Assembly (NCBI GenBank): GCA_964619775.1 | Contig: CAZUFB010000012.1 | Coordinates: forward strand, 1-39,174 | DNA: 39,174 nt | Source: CAZUFB01 sp964619775 | Lineage (GTDB): Bacteria > Actinomycetota > Coriobacteriia > Coriobacteriales > UMGS124 | Reading direction: 5' to 3' | In this document: in pieces, positions 7,874 to 15,399 of the stretch | Layout: each line of letters starts with the position of its first letter | How positions within the stretch are numbered: position 1 is the stretch's first letter | The notes under the pieces: generated by a model | What the model was told of the DNA's origin: nothing | Seen by the model: only the letters and a program-made list of their open reading frames with translations | Database searches by the model: none | Position numbers and translations under genes: made by a program

Positions 7874-9271
7874 TTACTCATACCGCGTCGACCGTCGTTC
7901 GGCAAGACGGTCGACGCGCTCGGGTTCCGATTCCGACGGCCTCGTCCCCGTGTCGAACATGCTGAACGTTTCCAGGGCGACGCCGTTGAGGTAGTGGTTC
8001 ATCCCGTCGACGTCGCCTGAGAGCAGCGCGCGCACGAAGTCGCCGTAGTTCTCGCCCGCAGCCTCGAACCACCCCCGCACCATGCTGTCGAATGCCTCAC
8101 CCACCTCGCGGTTGGTGAGGGCGAGGTCGTAGGTGCCGGAAGCGGCCCGGTCGCGCGCGGCGACCCTGAGGTAGCCGTTGGCGAGCAACAGAGCCCACAC
8201 CGCTCCCGGCTTGCGACCGAGCTCGCCGAAGACGACCTGTTCGTCCAGCTGTTTGCGGACAGTCCCGCCCTGCAGCAGCGTTTCGAAGTCCGCCTTGAGC
8301 CCCTTGTCGCCCGTGCGCAGCAACTCGCTCACCAGGGAGTTGCTCGACGTGTTGACCCAATAAGGCCCCATCTCGCGCTCGCTCAGGTACTTGAGGATAG
8401 ACCACGGGTTGTAGATGTCGGGCGTCCCGCCGAACGTAAAACCGTCGTACCAGGTCTTGACGCCGGCGAAGTCGTCCAGGCCCACCGCCTCCATGGCGGC
8501 AAACACCTCGTCTTCTGTGAAGCCGAACGAAGTTGCATACTTTTTTGAGGTGGTGGTCACGACCTCGAGGTTGTTTAGGTCGCTGAAGATGGATTCTCGG
8601 CTTACGCGCGTGACGCCGGTGAGCAGGGCGCGTTCGAGGTAGCGGTTCGTCTTGAACGTGTTGTTGAACAGGCTGCGCACCAGCGATGCCATCTCGTCCC
8701 AGAAGCCGTTGAGCCATGCCTCCTGCATAGGCGTGTCGTATTCGTCGAGAAGCACGATGACGCGCCTGCCCGATGCCCGGTAGAGCAGCTCGCACAGGCG
8801 CAGCAGGGCGTCGGGGGCCTCCTTGGGGTCGACGGTGGGTAGCCGGCCCGAGAACAGGAGCTCCTCGCGCTCCGAGAGGCCGTCGTGGTCGACGTCGGCA
8901 GCGTGGTCGCGGTAGGCCTGGGCGATGCGGTTGCCCAGCAGCGAGGCGACCCCGTCGAACGTGTCGCCCTTGGCGCCGGCGAACGACAGGGCGACCACGG
9001 GCCATGCGCCCTGCTCTGCGCGCATGGCTTGGTCCGCCCACACGTCGAGCCCTTCGAACAGGTCGGCCCGGTTCCGGTAGTGCGAGGAAAAGAAGCACTC
9101 GACGGTGCTCATATTGAGGGTCTTGCCAAAACGGCGCGGCCGGCAAATGAGGGTGACGTCGTCCTTGTTGGACCACCATTGGCGGACGAAGTCGGTTTTG
9201 TCGACGTAGAACACGCCGCGCTCGCGCACATCTGCGAAGTTCTGCACGCCTATCGCTATGGTCGCGCCCAT
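7874..9271 (-). CDS. AAA-ATPase-like protein, C-terminally truncated
   Basis: The ATG at 9271 gives 465 residues starting MGATIAIGVQNFADVRER. The AAA-ATPase-like pattern is clear: FYVDKTDFV, Walker A-like RPRRFGKT, VIVLLDEYDTPMQEAW, and LLTGVTRVSRESIFSDLNN. Full-length relatives usually end in a PD-(D/E)XK nuclease-like domain (DUF1703/PDDEXK_9). Here the sequence reads as far as MFDTGTRPSESEPER, where that domain should continue, then ends after VDRLAERRSTRYE. The last codons lie in a perfect inverted repeat (7885-7917). The nuclease core is therefore missing. The upstream in-frame extension to 9658 overlaps pepT and is a shadow. It may be a decayed gene. The intact family has no firmly known role. 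Confidence 0.8.
   Translation of the reverse strand: MGATIAIGVQNFADVRERGVFYVDKTDFVRQWWSNKDDVTLICRPRRFGKTLNMSTVECFFSSHYRNRADLFEGLDVWADQAMRAEQGAWPVVALSFAGAKGDTFDGVASLLGNRIAQAYRDHAADVDHDGLSEREELLFSGRLPTVDPKEAPDALLRLCELLYRASGRRVIVLLDEYDTPMQEAWLNGFWDEMASLVRSLFNNTFKTNRYLERALLTGVTRVSRESIFSDLNNLEVVTTTSKKYATSFGFTEDEVFAAMEAVGLDDFAGVKTWYDGFTFGGTPDIYNPWSILKYLSEREMGPYWVNTSSNSLVSELLRTGDKGLKADFETLLQGGTVRKQLDEQVVFGELGRKPGAVWALLLANGYLRVAARDRAASGTYDLALTNREVGEAFDSMVRGWFEAAGENYGDFVRALLSGDVDGMNHYLNGVALETFSMFDTGTRPSESEPERVDRLAERRSTRYE
7885..7917. repeat. Perfect 12-bp inverted repeat at the 3' end of the ATPase gene
   Basis: GCGTCGACCGTC (7885-7896) pairs perfectly with GACGGTCGACGC (7906-7917) around a 9-base loop. 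It sits 34 bases after the luxR-type stop and inside the last codons of the opposing ATPase gene. It could act as a terminator for both genes although no T-run is present. It may also mark the junction where the ATPase gene lost its 3' end. Confidence 0.7.
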
Positions 9272-9403
9272 ATGCCCAACCTCGCCGTCTGCCCGTCGCC
9301 CGCCGTCATCTGCGCGTATCGGGATTGAGTATAACCCGCCCGCGGTCCGCCCACATCCGCCCGCCGCGCTAGAATCATGCGCGGCCGATAATTCCCAACC
9401 ACC

Positions 9404-9410
9404 AAGGAGG
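9404..9410 (+). promoter_or_regulatory. Strong ribosome binding site of pepT
   Basis: AAGGAGG lies 5 bases before the ATG at 9416 and fixes the pepT start within an otherwise open frame. Confidence 0.75.
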
Positions 9411-9415
9411 CCGCC

Positions 9416-10714
9416 ATGGGCGCCACCGAACCTCAGAACGCAGGGATCGCCGAGGTTCCCGCAACCTCCCGCTACAGCGACGTCGTCGAGCGCTTCCTGC
9501 GCTACGTGCAGGTCGACTCGCAGGGCGACCCGAACCATGCCGACCGGGTTCCCTCTACGCAATGCCAGTTCGGCATGACCGAGCTTCTCGCCGCCGAGCT
9601 GCGCGAGCTGGGCGCGCAGGACGTCGAGACCACCGAGCACGCCTACGTCACCGCCCATATCCCCGCCTCACCGGGTGCCGAGGGTCTTCCCACGCTGGCG
9701 CTCAACGCCCACATCGACGCGGAGTCGTCGGTGCCCGGCAACGGTGTCAAGCCGCAGGTCGTCGACTACCAAGGCGGCAGGCTTGTCATGGGTGTGGTCG
9801 ACGGCAGGGAGGTCTTCACCGACCCCACCGTCAACCCCGAGCTCAACGACATGGTGGGTCGCCAGATCATCTGTACCGACGGGCGCACCCTGCTTGCCGC
9901 CGACGACAAGGCCGGCATCGCCGAGATCATGGCCCTCGTCGCCCGCATTCAGGCCGACCCGTCGATCCCGCACCCGCGGCTGGCCATCTCGTTTGTGCCC
10001 GACGAGGAGATCGGCCACGGCGCGCGCCTGCTCGACCTCGACGCCCACGGCGCGGCCTGGGGCTACACGCTCGACGGCGGGCCCATCGGTGTCATGAACT
10101 ACGAGTGCTTCAACGCCGCCGAGGCCGACGTCCACTTCGCCGGCTTTTCGGTGCACCCCGGCACTTCGAAGAACCGCATGGTCAACGCCATCGACATCGC
10201 CTGCCAGTTCAACGGTCTCATGCCCGCTGCGGCCAAGCCCCAGTACACCGACGGCTACGAGGGCTTCATCCTGCTGCACCGCCAGGAAGGCAACGTGGAG
10301 CGGGCCGACGCGGTCTACATCATCCGCGACCACGACCGCGCAAAGTTCGAGGACAAGAAGGAGGTCATGCGCCAGGCGGCGGCCTATCTCAACCGTCTGT
10401 ACGGCTGCGAGGTCGTGACGGTGGAGATCTCGGACACCTACCGCAACATGGCCGAGGTCGTGACCCAGCACCCGCACCTCATCGAGAACGCCCGCAAAGC
10501 CTATGCCGCCCACGGCTACACGATGTGGACCGAGCCGATGCGCGGCGGCACCGACGGCGCCCAGCTGTGCTTCCGGGGCCTTCCGTGCGCCAACATCAGC
10601 GCCGGCTACCACAACGCCCACGGGGTCAAGGAGTTCATCGGCGTCTATGAGCTCGAGGACATGGTGGACGTGCTCCAGACGCTCGTGGGCCTCTACGCGG
10701 CGCCGCAGGAGTAA
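9416..10714 (+). CDS. pepT: Peptidase T (tripeptidase, M20B family)
   Basis: The 432-residue zinc aminopeptidase would release the N-terminal residue of tripeptides in the cytoplasm. Metal and catalytic motifs are in order: H99-x-D101 (AHIDAE; many relatives have HMDT here), AADDKAG at 161-167, DEEIGHG with E197/E198, TLDGG with D220, and a C-terminal YHNAHG histidine. Length is slightly above the usual 405-415 residues because of an N-terminal extension. The start is set by AAGGAGG. It is divergent from the truncated ATPase gene and followed by a good terminator, so probably monocistronic. Its peptide-scavenging role is typical of asaccharolytic gut actinobacteria. Confidence 0.92.
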   Translation: MGATEPQNAGIAEVPATSRYSDVVERFLRYVQVDSQGDPNHADRVPSTQCQFGMTELLAAELRELGAQDVETTEHAYVTAHIPASPGAEGLPTLALNAHIDAESSVPGNGVKPQVVDYQGGRLVMGVVDGREVFTDPTVNPELNDMVGRQIICTDGRTLLAADDKAGIAEIMALVARIQADPSIPHPRLAISFVPDEEIGHGARLLDLDAHGAAWGYTLDGGPIGVMNYECFNAAEADVHFAGFSVHPGTSKNRMVNAIDIACQFNGLMPAAAKPQYTDGYEGFILLHRQEGNVERADAVYIIRDHDRAKFEDKKEVMRQAAAYLNRLYGCEVVTVEISDTYRNMAEVVTQHPHLIENARKAYAAHGYTMWTEPMRGGTDGAQLCFRGLPCANISAGYHNAHGVKEFIGVYELEDMVDVLQTLVGLYAAPQE

Positions 10715-10790
10715 TCCCGCCGCCGTCCCCCGCGCTTCCTGTCGTCTTGCGGCGAGGCGCGCTTCCCGTAAACCCCAAACGTCCTGATTC

Positions 10791-10830
10791 GGCCCGGCTC
10801 CCGCCTCGATGCGGGGTCGGGCCTTGTTGT
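10791..10830 (+). terminator. Rho-independent-type terminator of pepT
   Basis: A GC-rich stem runs from GGCCCGGCTCCCGC (10791-10804) to GCGGGGTCGGGCC (10811-10823) with a 6-base loop CTCGAT. It is followed by TTGTTGT. It lies 77 bases after the pepT stop. Confidence 0.75.
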
Positions 10831-10979
10831 GCCCTCTTGGTGTGCTGTGCGCCGATGGCCGATTCGCCCGCTTCACACGCAGAAATATTCCCATAATGAC
10901 TATGAAACGAATAAGAAACAATAAGCAAGGCGTTTGCCGTGTTGCGTGCGCCTTGGGATGAAGGGTGGAGAGCTTGGCT

Positions 10980-12464
10980 ATGGAGCAGAGGGATCTCAAG
11001 GGCACCGCAGCCTTGGAAGTCGGGCGGAAAGGCATGCAGGACAGGGGGACTGGCGCGGCGTCCCCTGGGGTCCGCATCGAGTCGGACTCCATCGGTGCGA
11101 TGGAGGTGCCCGCCGGCGCGTACTACGGCGTCCAGTCGCTGCGCGCCCAGCGCAACTTCCCCATCACGGGGCGGGGGATGCACCCGGTGTTCATCAAGAA
11201 CCTTGCGCTTGTCAAGAAAGCGGCGGCCGTCACCAACCGCGCGGCCGGCGAGCTCGATCCCGAGAAGGCCGCGGCGATCGTCGCGGCATGCGACGAGGTG
11301 ATGGCGGGCGGCCTGGCCGACGCGTTCATCGTCGACATCATCCAGGGCGGCGCGGGCACGAGCGCCAACATGAACATGAACGAGGTGCTCGCCAATCGCG
11401 CCGGCGAGCTGCTGGGCGACCCGCTCGGCAGCTATGCGCATGTCCACCCCAACGACCACGTCAACATGTCGCAGTCCACCAACGACGTCATCCCCACGGC
11501 GGGCAAGCTCACGGCGCTCGACCTGCTCGACGCGCTGCTGGCGAGCCTGGCGCACCTGCGCGCCGCGCTCGACGAGAAGTCCGTCGAGTTCGACGACGTT
11601 CTTAAAATGGGCCGCACCCAGCTCGAGGACGCCGTGCCCATGCGCCTGGGTCAGACGTTCCACGGCTACTCGTCGATGGTCAAGCGCTGCGAGGACCGCA
11701 TCGCCGCCGTCAAAAGCGAGATGTGCGTGGTGAACCTGGGCGGGACGGCCATCGGTTCGGCCATCAACGTCACCCCGTTCTACCTGCGCAACATCGTGCC
11801 CAACCTCGTTGCGCTCACGGGCTACCCGCTCCATCAGGCGTCGGACCTCTTCGACGCCACCGAGAACCTCGACGCGTTCGCGGCGGTTTCGGGCGCGGTC
11901 AAGTCGTGTGCGACGAGCATCTCCAAGATGTGCAACGACCTGCGCCTGCTGTCGAGCGGTCCGCGCACGGGCTTCGGCGAGATCAACCTGCCGGCGATGC
12001 AAAACGGGTCGTCGATCATGCCCGGCAAGGTGAACCCGGTCATTCCCGAGGTCGTGAACCAGGCGGCCTTCCTTGTCATGGGCAACGACGTGACGGTGTC
12101 GATGGCGGTCGAGGCGGGCCAGATGGAGCTCAACGCCTTCGAGCCGGTCATCTTCCGGGCGCTGTTCGAGGAGATCGACGTGCTGCGCAACTCGCTCGAC
12201 ACGCTGACCGACAACTGCATCGTCGGCATTACCGCCAACCGCGAGCGTTGCCGCGAGCTCATGGAGATGAGCGTGGGCGTGGCCACGGCGCTGTGCCCCT
12301 ACATCGGCTACGAGAAGGCTGCCGCCATCGCCAAGGAGGCCCTGCGGACGCGCCGCAGCGTCCGCGAACTTGTGCTCGAGCGCGGCCTGCTCGACGAGTC
12401 GACGCTCGACGCGGTGGAGGACCCCTATTCGATGACCGAGCCGGCGGACCGGCAGGGAAGGTAG
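10980..12464 (+). CDS. aspA: Aspartate ammonia-lyase
   Basis: The enzyme converts L-aspartate to fumarate and ammonia in the cytoplasm. The fumarase/aspartase signature GSSIMPGKVNP is at residues 343-353, with the flexible-loop serine. Other family motifs are GGAGTSANMNMNEVLANRA, HPNDHVNMSQSTND and GRTQLEDAVPM. The C-terminal EDPYSMTEP resembles the NPYxMT end of aspartases rather than class II fumarases. From the ATG at 10980 (GGTGGAG 9 bases upstream) the protein has 494 residues, about 25 longer than usual at the N-terminus; a GTG at 10965 is an alternative start. The region upstream (10870-10925) is A+T-rich with a CATAAT -10-like hexamer. The fumarate made could feed a fumarate-reducing enzyme. 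Confidence 0.9.
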   Translation: MEQRDLKGTAALEVGRKGMQDRGTGAASPGVRIESDSIGAMEVPAGAYYGVQSLRAQRNFPITGRGMHPVFIKNLALVKKAAAVTNRAAGELDPEKAAAIVAACDEVMAGGLADAFIVDIIQGGAGTSANMNMNEVLANRAGELLGDPLGSYAHVHPNDHVNMSQSTNDVIPTAGKLTALDLLDALLASLAHLRAALDEKSVEFDDVLKMGRTQLEDAVPMRLGQTFHGYSSMVKRCEDRIAAVKSEMCVVNLGGTAIGSAINVTPFYLRNIVPNLVALTGYPLHQASDLFDATENLDAFAAVSGAVKSCATSISKMCNDLRLLSSGPRTGFGEINLPAMQNGSSIMPGKVNPVIPEVVNQAAFLVMGNDVTVSMAVEAGQMELNAFEPVIFRALFEEIDVLRNSLDTLTDNCIVGITANRERCRELMEMSVGVATALCPYIGYEKAAAIAKEALRTRRSVRELVLERGLLDESTLDAVEDPYSMTEPADRQGR

Positions 12465-12519
12465 GCTTCCGTGCTCGTGTCCGCCAAGGAGATGCCCGAG
12501 AAAGCGTGCGGGTGGCTTC

Positions 12520-12945
12520 TTGACCGACGAGTCGGTGGACGCCTACGGCTACAAGATCGAGCACCTCAAGTCCGAAGAAGGTGCGTTTTTCCTGGAATCC
12601 TGTCCAAGCGGTCTCCACGTCGCCTACCGGGTGGGCGGTATGGATCCCTATCTTGAGGATGCCGACCGGGTCGTCTTTAGGTCCGATCCCCTGGACGAGA
12701 ACGTACGCCTGGCGTTTGCGGTGAAGGACGACGCGACCATCGAGCTGCACGAGGAGAGGTGGCGCCTCTGCCGAGACGGGCGCGCAACGGCGGGACGCGT
12801 GCGCGGGGCAGGCGGGCCTGCGTGCGCGTCCCGATGCGTTTGCGGTGCACGGGGTGCGTGCGGCGGGGCGCGTGCGGCGGGGCGTGGCATAATGACCGGG
12901 TTACGCGGACGGCCAACGTCCACACGACGGCGAGGTAAGAGGTAG
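12520..12945 (+). CDS. Doubtful orphan gene or gene remnant
   Basis: From a TTG at 12520 the frame encodes 141 residues. The first about 85 (for example GYKIEHLKSEEGAFFLE and FRSDPLDENVRLAFAVKDD) have strong coding-type codon use. The tail is Arg/Gly/Ala-rich and crosses a tandem DNA repeat, so it looks non-coding. No good ribosome site precedes the TTG. Another frame starting with a GTG near 12471 (VLVSAKEMPEKACGWLL) runs into it, which suggests a frameshift between a natural N-terminus and this body. I recognise no family. It may be a decayed gene or a real small protein with a wrongly extended end. Confidence 0.4.
   Translation: MTDESVDAYGYKIEHLKSEEGAFFLESCPSGLHVAYRVGGMDPYLEDADRVVFRSDPLDENVRLAFAVKDDATIELHEERWRLCRDGRATAGRVRGAGGPACASRCVCGARGACGGARAAGRGIMTGLRGRPTSTRRRGKR
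12856..12883 (+). repeat. Two perfect tandem copies of a 14-bp GC repeat
   Basis: GCGTGCGGCGGGGC occurs twice head to tail (12856-12869 and 12870-12883). A CATAAT hexamer follows at about 12888, a possible -10 for the gene at 12951. The repeat lies near the upstream promoter of that gene and within the doubtful 12520 frame. Confidence 0.75.
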
Positions 12946-12950
12946 CTGGC

Positions 12951-13970
12951 ATGAACGACGCATATTCGGTCCTGAGGCACCGGTCCATCTTCGACCTGCA
13001 TCCCCTCAAGGAGGACGGGGACGCCTTTATGGCGGCGGCCGAGCTGGTGGTCGACTGGGTCGTGCAGAAGGAGCTGGGCTACGGCAGCAGCCCCGTGGCC
13101 GACGACTTCGACGGGCGCCGCCCCTTCCCGCTCGCGTGGGACTACAGCATGCCCGAAGACTACCGCGGTGGCGACTTCGACGAGGATCGCTGGCCGGCCG
13201 TGGCCTTCGCCACGCAGCACGGCGAGGACGGCAAGGTTGCGCGGTGGACGATGGAGTACGACGAGCCCGATGCCAACTACGACGACCGCCGCTGGCACAC
13301 GACCGTGTGCCTCTCCCGTACCGAGACCGAGGCGTGCCGCGTGGCGGTGCAGAGCATGTGCCGCCCGCTCTACGCGCACGGTGCGCCGCTGCCCGAGACT
13401 ATCGCGGCCCCCTCGCTTGTGCGCTCGATCATCGACCTGCCGTGGTATGCGGCCAAAGTGGGCACCACCCAGCTTCAGACGGTGCCCAACAAGCTGTCTG
13501 TCCAGACGTTCGAGCACTTCGCGTCGTCGCTGACCGACCCCGGCCGCGGCGTGCCCCTGGTGCTGTTCTGCACCGGCTACGACGGCAAGATCCCCGAGCA
13601 GGCCAAGCAGCTCGCCCGCCGCGCGCTGGGCGTGGCAAACGTTTACGTGCTCGACTGGTCCAACGAGGAGCTGCGCGAGAAGGAGCTCAAACTGTTCGAG
13701 CGCGGCACCCCCGCTGGCGAGTACGCGTGCCCCAAGAGCTCGTGCCGCATGTACATGCCGGGCGTCGACCTTTCCAACCACAACGCCTCGATGGCGCACG
13801 AGAGCTGGAACCGCGAGGCCCTGCAGGTGCTGCGTCCCTCGCAGTTCGCCGAGCGCCTGGCCCGGCGGTTCATTCCCTCCCAGGTCGTTCCCTCGATCGC
13901 GGACCTTGAGCGGGCGGACGAGGATCCCGACGGTCTTGCAGGCGACGCGGCCGACGACCGCGCCTGGTAA
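12951..13970 (+). CDS. Uncharacterised 339-residue cytoplasmic protein
   Basis: The start at 12951 (MNDAYSVLRHRS) follows GAGGTAAGAGG. There is no signal peptide or membrane span. Residues about 1-140 form an acidic, aromatic-rich domain (FPLAWDYSMPEDY, ARWTMEYDEPDANYDDRRWH). Residues about 150-215 contain SLVRSIIDLPWYAAKVG. Residues about 195-230 look like an alpha/beta segment: GVPLVLFCTG, then EQAKQLARRALGVANVYVLDW. Then KSSCRMYMPGVDLSNHN follows. The order 'IIDxPxx, hydrophobic strand, LAxxAxGxAxVYVLDW, YMPGxD' reminds me of a diffuse, poorly described protein type found in accessory loci, but this is from memory. No function is assigned. It is 19 bases upstream of the EamA gene and likely co-transcribed. 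Confidence 0.8.
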   Translation: MNDAYSVLRHRSIFDLHPLKEDGDAFMAAAELVVDWVVQKELGYGSSPVADDFDGRRPFPLAWDYSMPEDYRGGDFDEDRWPAVAFATQHGEDGKVARWTMEYDEPDANYDDRRWHTTVCLSRTETEACRVAVQSMCRPLYAHGAPLPETIAAPSLVRSIIDLPWYAAKVGTTQLQTVPNKLSVQTFEHFASSLTDPGRGVPLVLFCTGYDGKIPEQAKQLARRALGVANVYVLDWSNEELREKELKLFERGTPAGEYACPKSSCRMYMPGVDLSNHNASMAHESWNREALQVLRPSQFAERLARRFIPSQVVPSIADLERADEDPDGLAGDAADDRAW

Positions 13971-13989
13971 AGGCGGGCAGCCGTTCGCC

Positions 13990-14907
13990 ATGGGTCGCCT
14001 GCCGCTCAACGCCATACCCCCGTTCGTCTACAAGATTCTGCTTGTGGTGGCCACTGCCATCTGGGGCTACTCCTTCGTGGTGATGAAGGAGGTCGTGGAC
14101 GTGCTGCCCCCCGCATGGCTGCTGGGCCTGCGCTTTACCTCGGCCGGCATCATCTTGTCGCTCGTTCTCTGCCGGCGCATCGCCCGGTCGTTTGCGCCCC
14201 GGGTGCTTGCGATGGGGGCGCTGCTCGGCGTGTTCGACTTTGCGGCGTTCTGGACGCAGACCGTCGGCCTGCAGCACACCACGCCGGGCATCAACGCGTT
14301 TCTCACGGCCACGTACTGCGTCATCGTGCCGTTCCTTTGGTGGCTGCTGGCGCGTAAGCGCCCCTCGGTGTTCAACATCGGGGCGGCGGTGCTGGCGATT
14401 GCGGGCATCTGGCTTGTGTCGGGCGGCGGGACGGGCGAGGCGTTCTCGCTGGGGCTTGGCGAGGGGATGACGCTGGTGGGCGCGCTCATGTTCGCCGTCC
14501 ACATCGTGTGCGTCTCGAAGTTCTCGCGCGTCGCCGACGTGCTTGTTCTCACGGCGGTCCAGTTTGTGGTCGAAGGCCTGTGCGGCCTTGCCCTCGGCGC
14601 GGCGACCGAGGGACCGCTGCCGGTTGAGGCGCTCACCCCCGGCTTGGTGGCGCAGATGGCGTTTTTGGTGCTGTTTGCGTCGATAGTGGCGTTCGGCATC
14701 CAAAACGTCTCGCTGGCCCACGTGCCCCCTGCCCAGGCCTCGTTGTTCTTAAGCCTCGAGTCGGTGTTCGGTGTGGTGTTCTCGGTCGCCCTCTACGGCG
14801 AGCGCCTTACGGTCCAGCTGGGGCTGGGCTTTGCGCTTATCTTTGCAGCGATTCTGGTGAGCGAGCTGTTTCCGCTTAAACGCGGGCCCGCGGCGACTTC
14901 GAAGTAA
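13990..14907 (+). CDS. EamA/DMT-family transporter
   Basis: The 305 residues from the ATG at 13990 (MGRLPLNAIPP) form about ten hydrophobic segments in two halves, as in drug/metabolite transporters. The family feature WGYSFVVMKEVVD with an upstream hydrophobic segment is at the N-terminus, and the second half ends in LSLESVFGVVFSVALYGE. The frame could extend to 13906 but that would overlap the upstream gene. The ribosome site is weak (AAAGGCGG), consistent with coupling to the gene ending at 13970. The substrate is unknown; relatives export amino acids or small metabolites. Confidence 0.88.
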   Translation: MGRLPLNAIPPFVYKILLVVATAIWGYSFVVMKEVVDVLPPAWLLGLRFTSAGIILSLVLCRRIARSFAPRVLAMGALLGVFDFAAFWTQTVGLQHTTPGINAFLTATYCVIVPFLWWLLARKRPSVFNIGAAVLAIAGIWLVSGGGTGEAFSLGLGEGMTLVGALMFAVHIVCVSKFSRVADVLVLTAVQFVVEGLCGLALGAATEGPLPVEALTPGLVAQMAFLVLFASIVAFGIQNVSLAHVPPAQASLFLSLESVFGVVFSVALYGERLTVQLGLGFALIFAAILVSELFPLKRGPAATSK

Positions 14908-15075
14908 CCTGTCGGTGCAGGCGGCACCTACCCCTTCGAGTTCCCGCATAGGTCGAGAGGGGAGGGGCGTTCAGGGCGGTCGGTGTCAGCAAACCGGCCG
15001 TCCGGTGGGCAGATCGCCCCGTCGTGAACGCGCCCGAGGACCCCGAGACCCCACAGGTTCTATCGGGCTACCTGC
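14908..15075. other. Gap with no recognisable gene
   Basis: Bases after the EamA stop are GC-rich with short stop-interrupted frames. A weak stem GGTGC-AGGCG-GCACC (14914-14928) is visible. Nothing else can be supported here; the stretch is probably decayed sequence linked to the FecCD relic that follows. Confidence 0.5.
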
Positions 15076-15263
15076 GTGGCCGCCGCGTTCGCGGGCGTGC
15101 GCACCCTCAACGTGACGGCGATGGGAGAGTCCCTGGCCTCGGGCGTGGGTACGGACGTACGGCGCTGGCGGCTGGTGCTCATGCTCGTCGCGGCGCTGCC
15201 GGTCGGCGCCCTCGACGGCGCCGCGGTGATGGAAGGCTACCGGTACCTGTCAAAGCGGGGTGA
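15076..15263 (+). pseudogene. Relic fragment of a FecCD-type ABC permease
   Basis: One frame reads TLNVTAMGESLASGVGTDV then RRWRLVLMLVAALPVGALDG. This fits the conserved FecCD cytoplasmic-loop pattern (LNxxALGEexAxxLGxdVrrxRLxxllxAALlxGA). Homology stops right after this: the expected GPIGFVGLVVPH is absent, and the frame runs into a terminator. No upstream FecCD helices are seen in any frame. It is therefore a roughly 55-residue relic of a permease gene, not derived from either intact permease at 24-27 kb, whose loops differ. Confidence 0.55.
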
Positions 15264-15290
15264 CCGACGGAACCGGCCACCCCGCTCGTT
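15254..15290 (+). terminator. Terminator hairpin after the FecCD relic
   Basis: AGCGGGGTG (15254-15262) pairs with CACCCCGCT (15278-15286), followed by CGTTTC. It is a typical GC stem and probably the old terminator of the lost permease gene or of the EamA unit. Confidence 0.6.
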
Positions 15291-15311
15291 TCAGGCGACA
15301 GAAGAAAGCGT

Positions 15312-15356
15312 TCCCGCAACCCTGCGGCCGACCCCCTTTATGGTCGGTGCGCGGGA
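15312..15356. terminator. Bipartite hairpin downstream of the FAD enzyme gene
   Basis: CCGACC (15328-15333) pairs with GGTCGG (15342-15347), and an outer TCCCGC (15312-15317) pairs with GCGGGA (15351-15356). It lies just past the stop of the minus-strand FAD gene and may terminate it. Confidence 0.4.
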
Positions 15357-15399
15357 TTATCTCCTTCTGCCCCTCTCGTTCGTGTATGGAGACGGCCCC

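Noticed and set aside
10980..12464. Class II fumarase instead of aspartase
   Set aside because: The shared signature allows both, but the C-terminal EDPYSMTEP and the QMELNAFEPVIF segment fit aspartate ammonia-lyase better.
14960..15060. Possible cobalamin-type riboswitch
   Set aside because: A few GC-rich boxes resemble it loosely, but the conserved core and paired elements could not be found.
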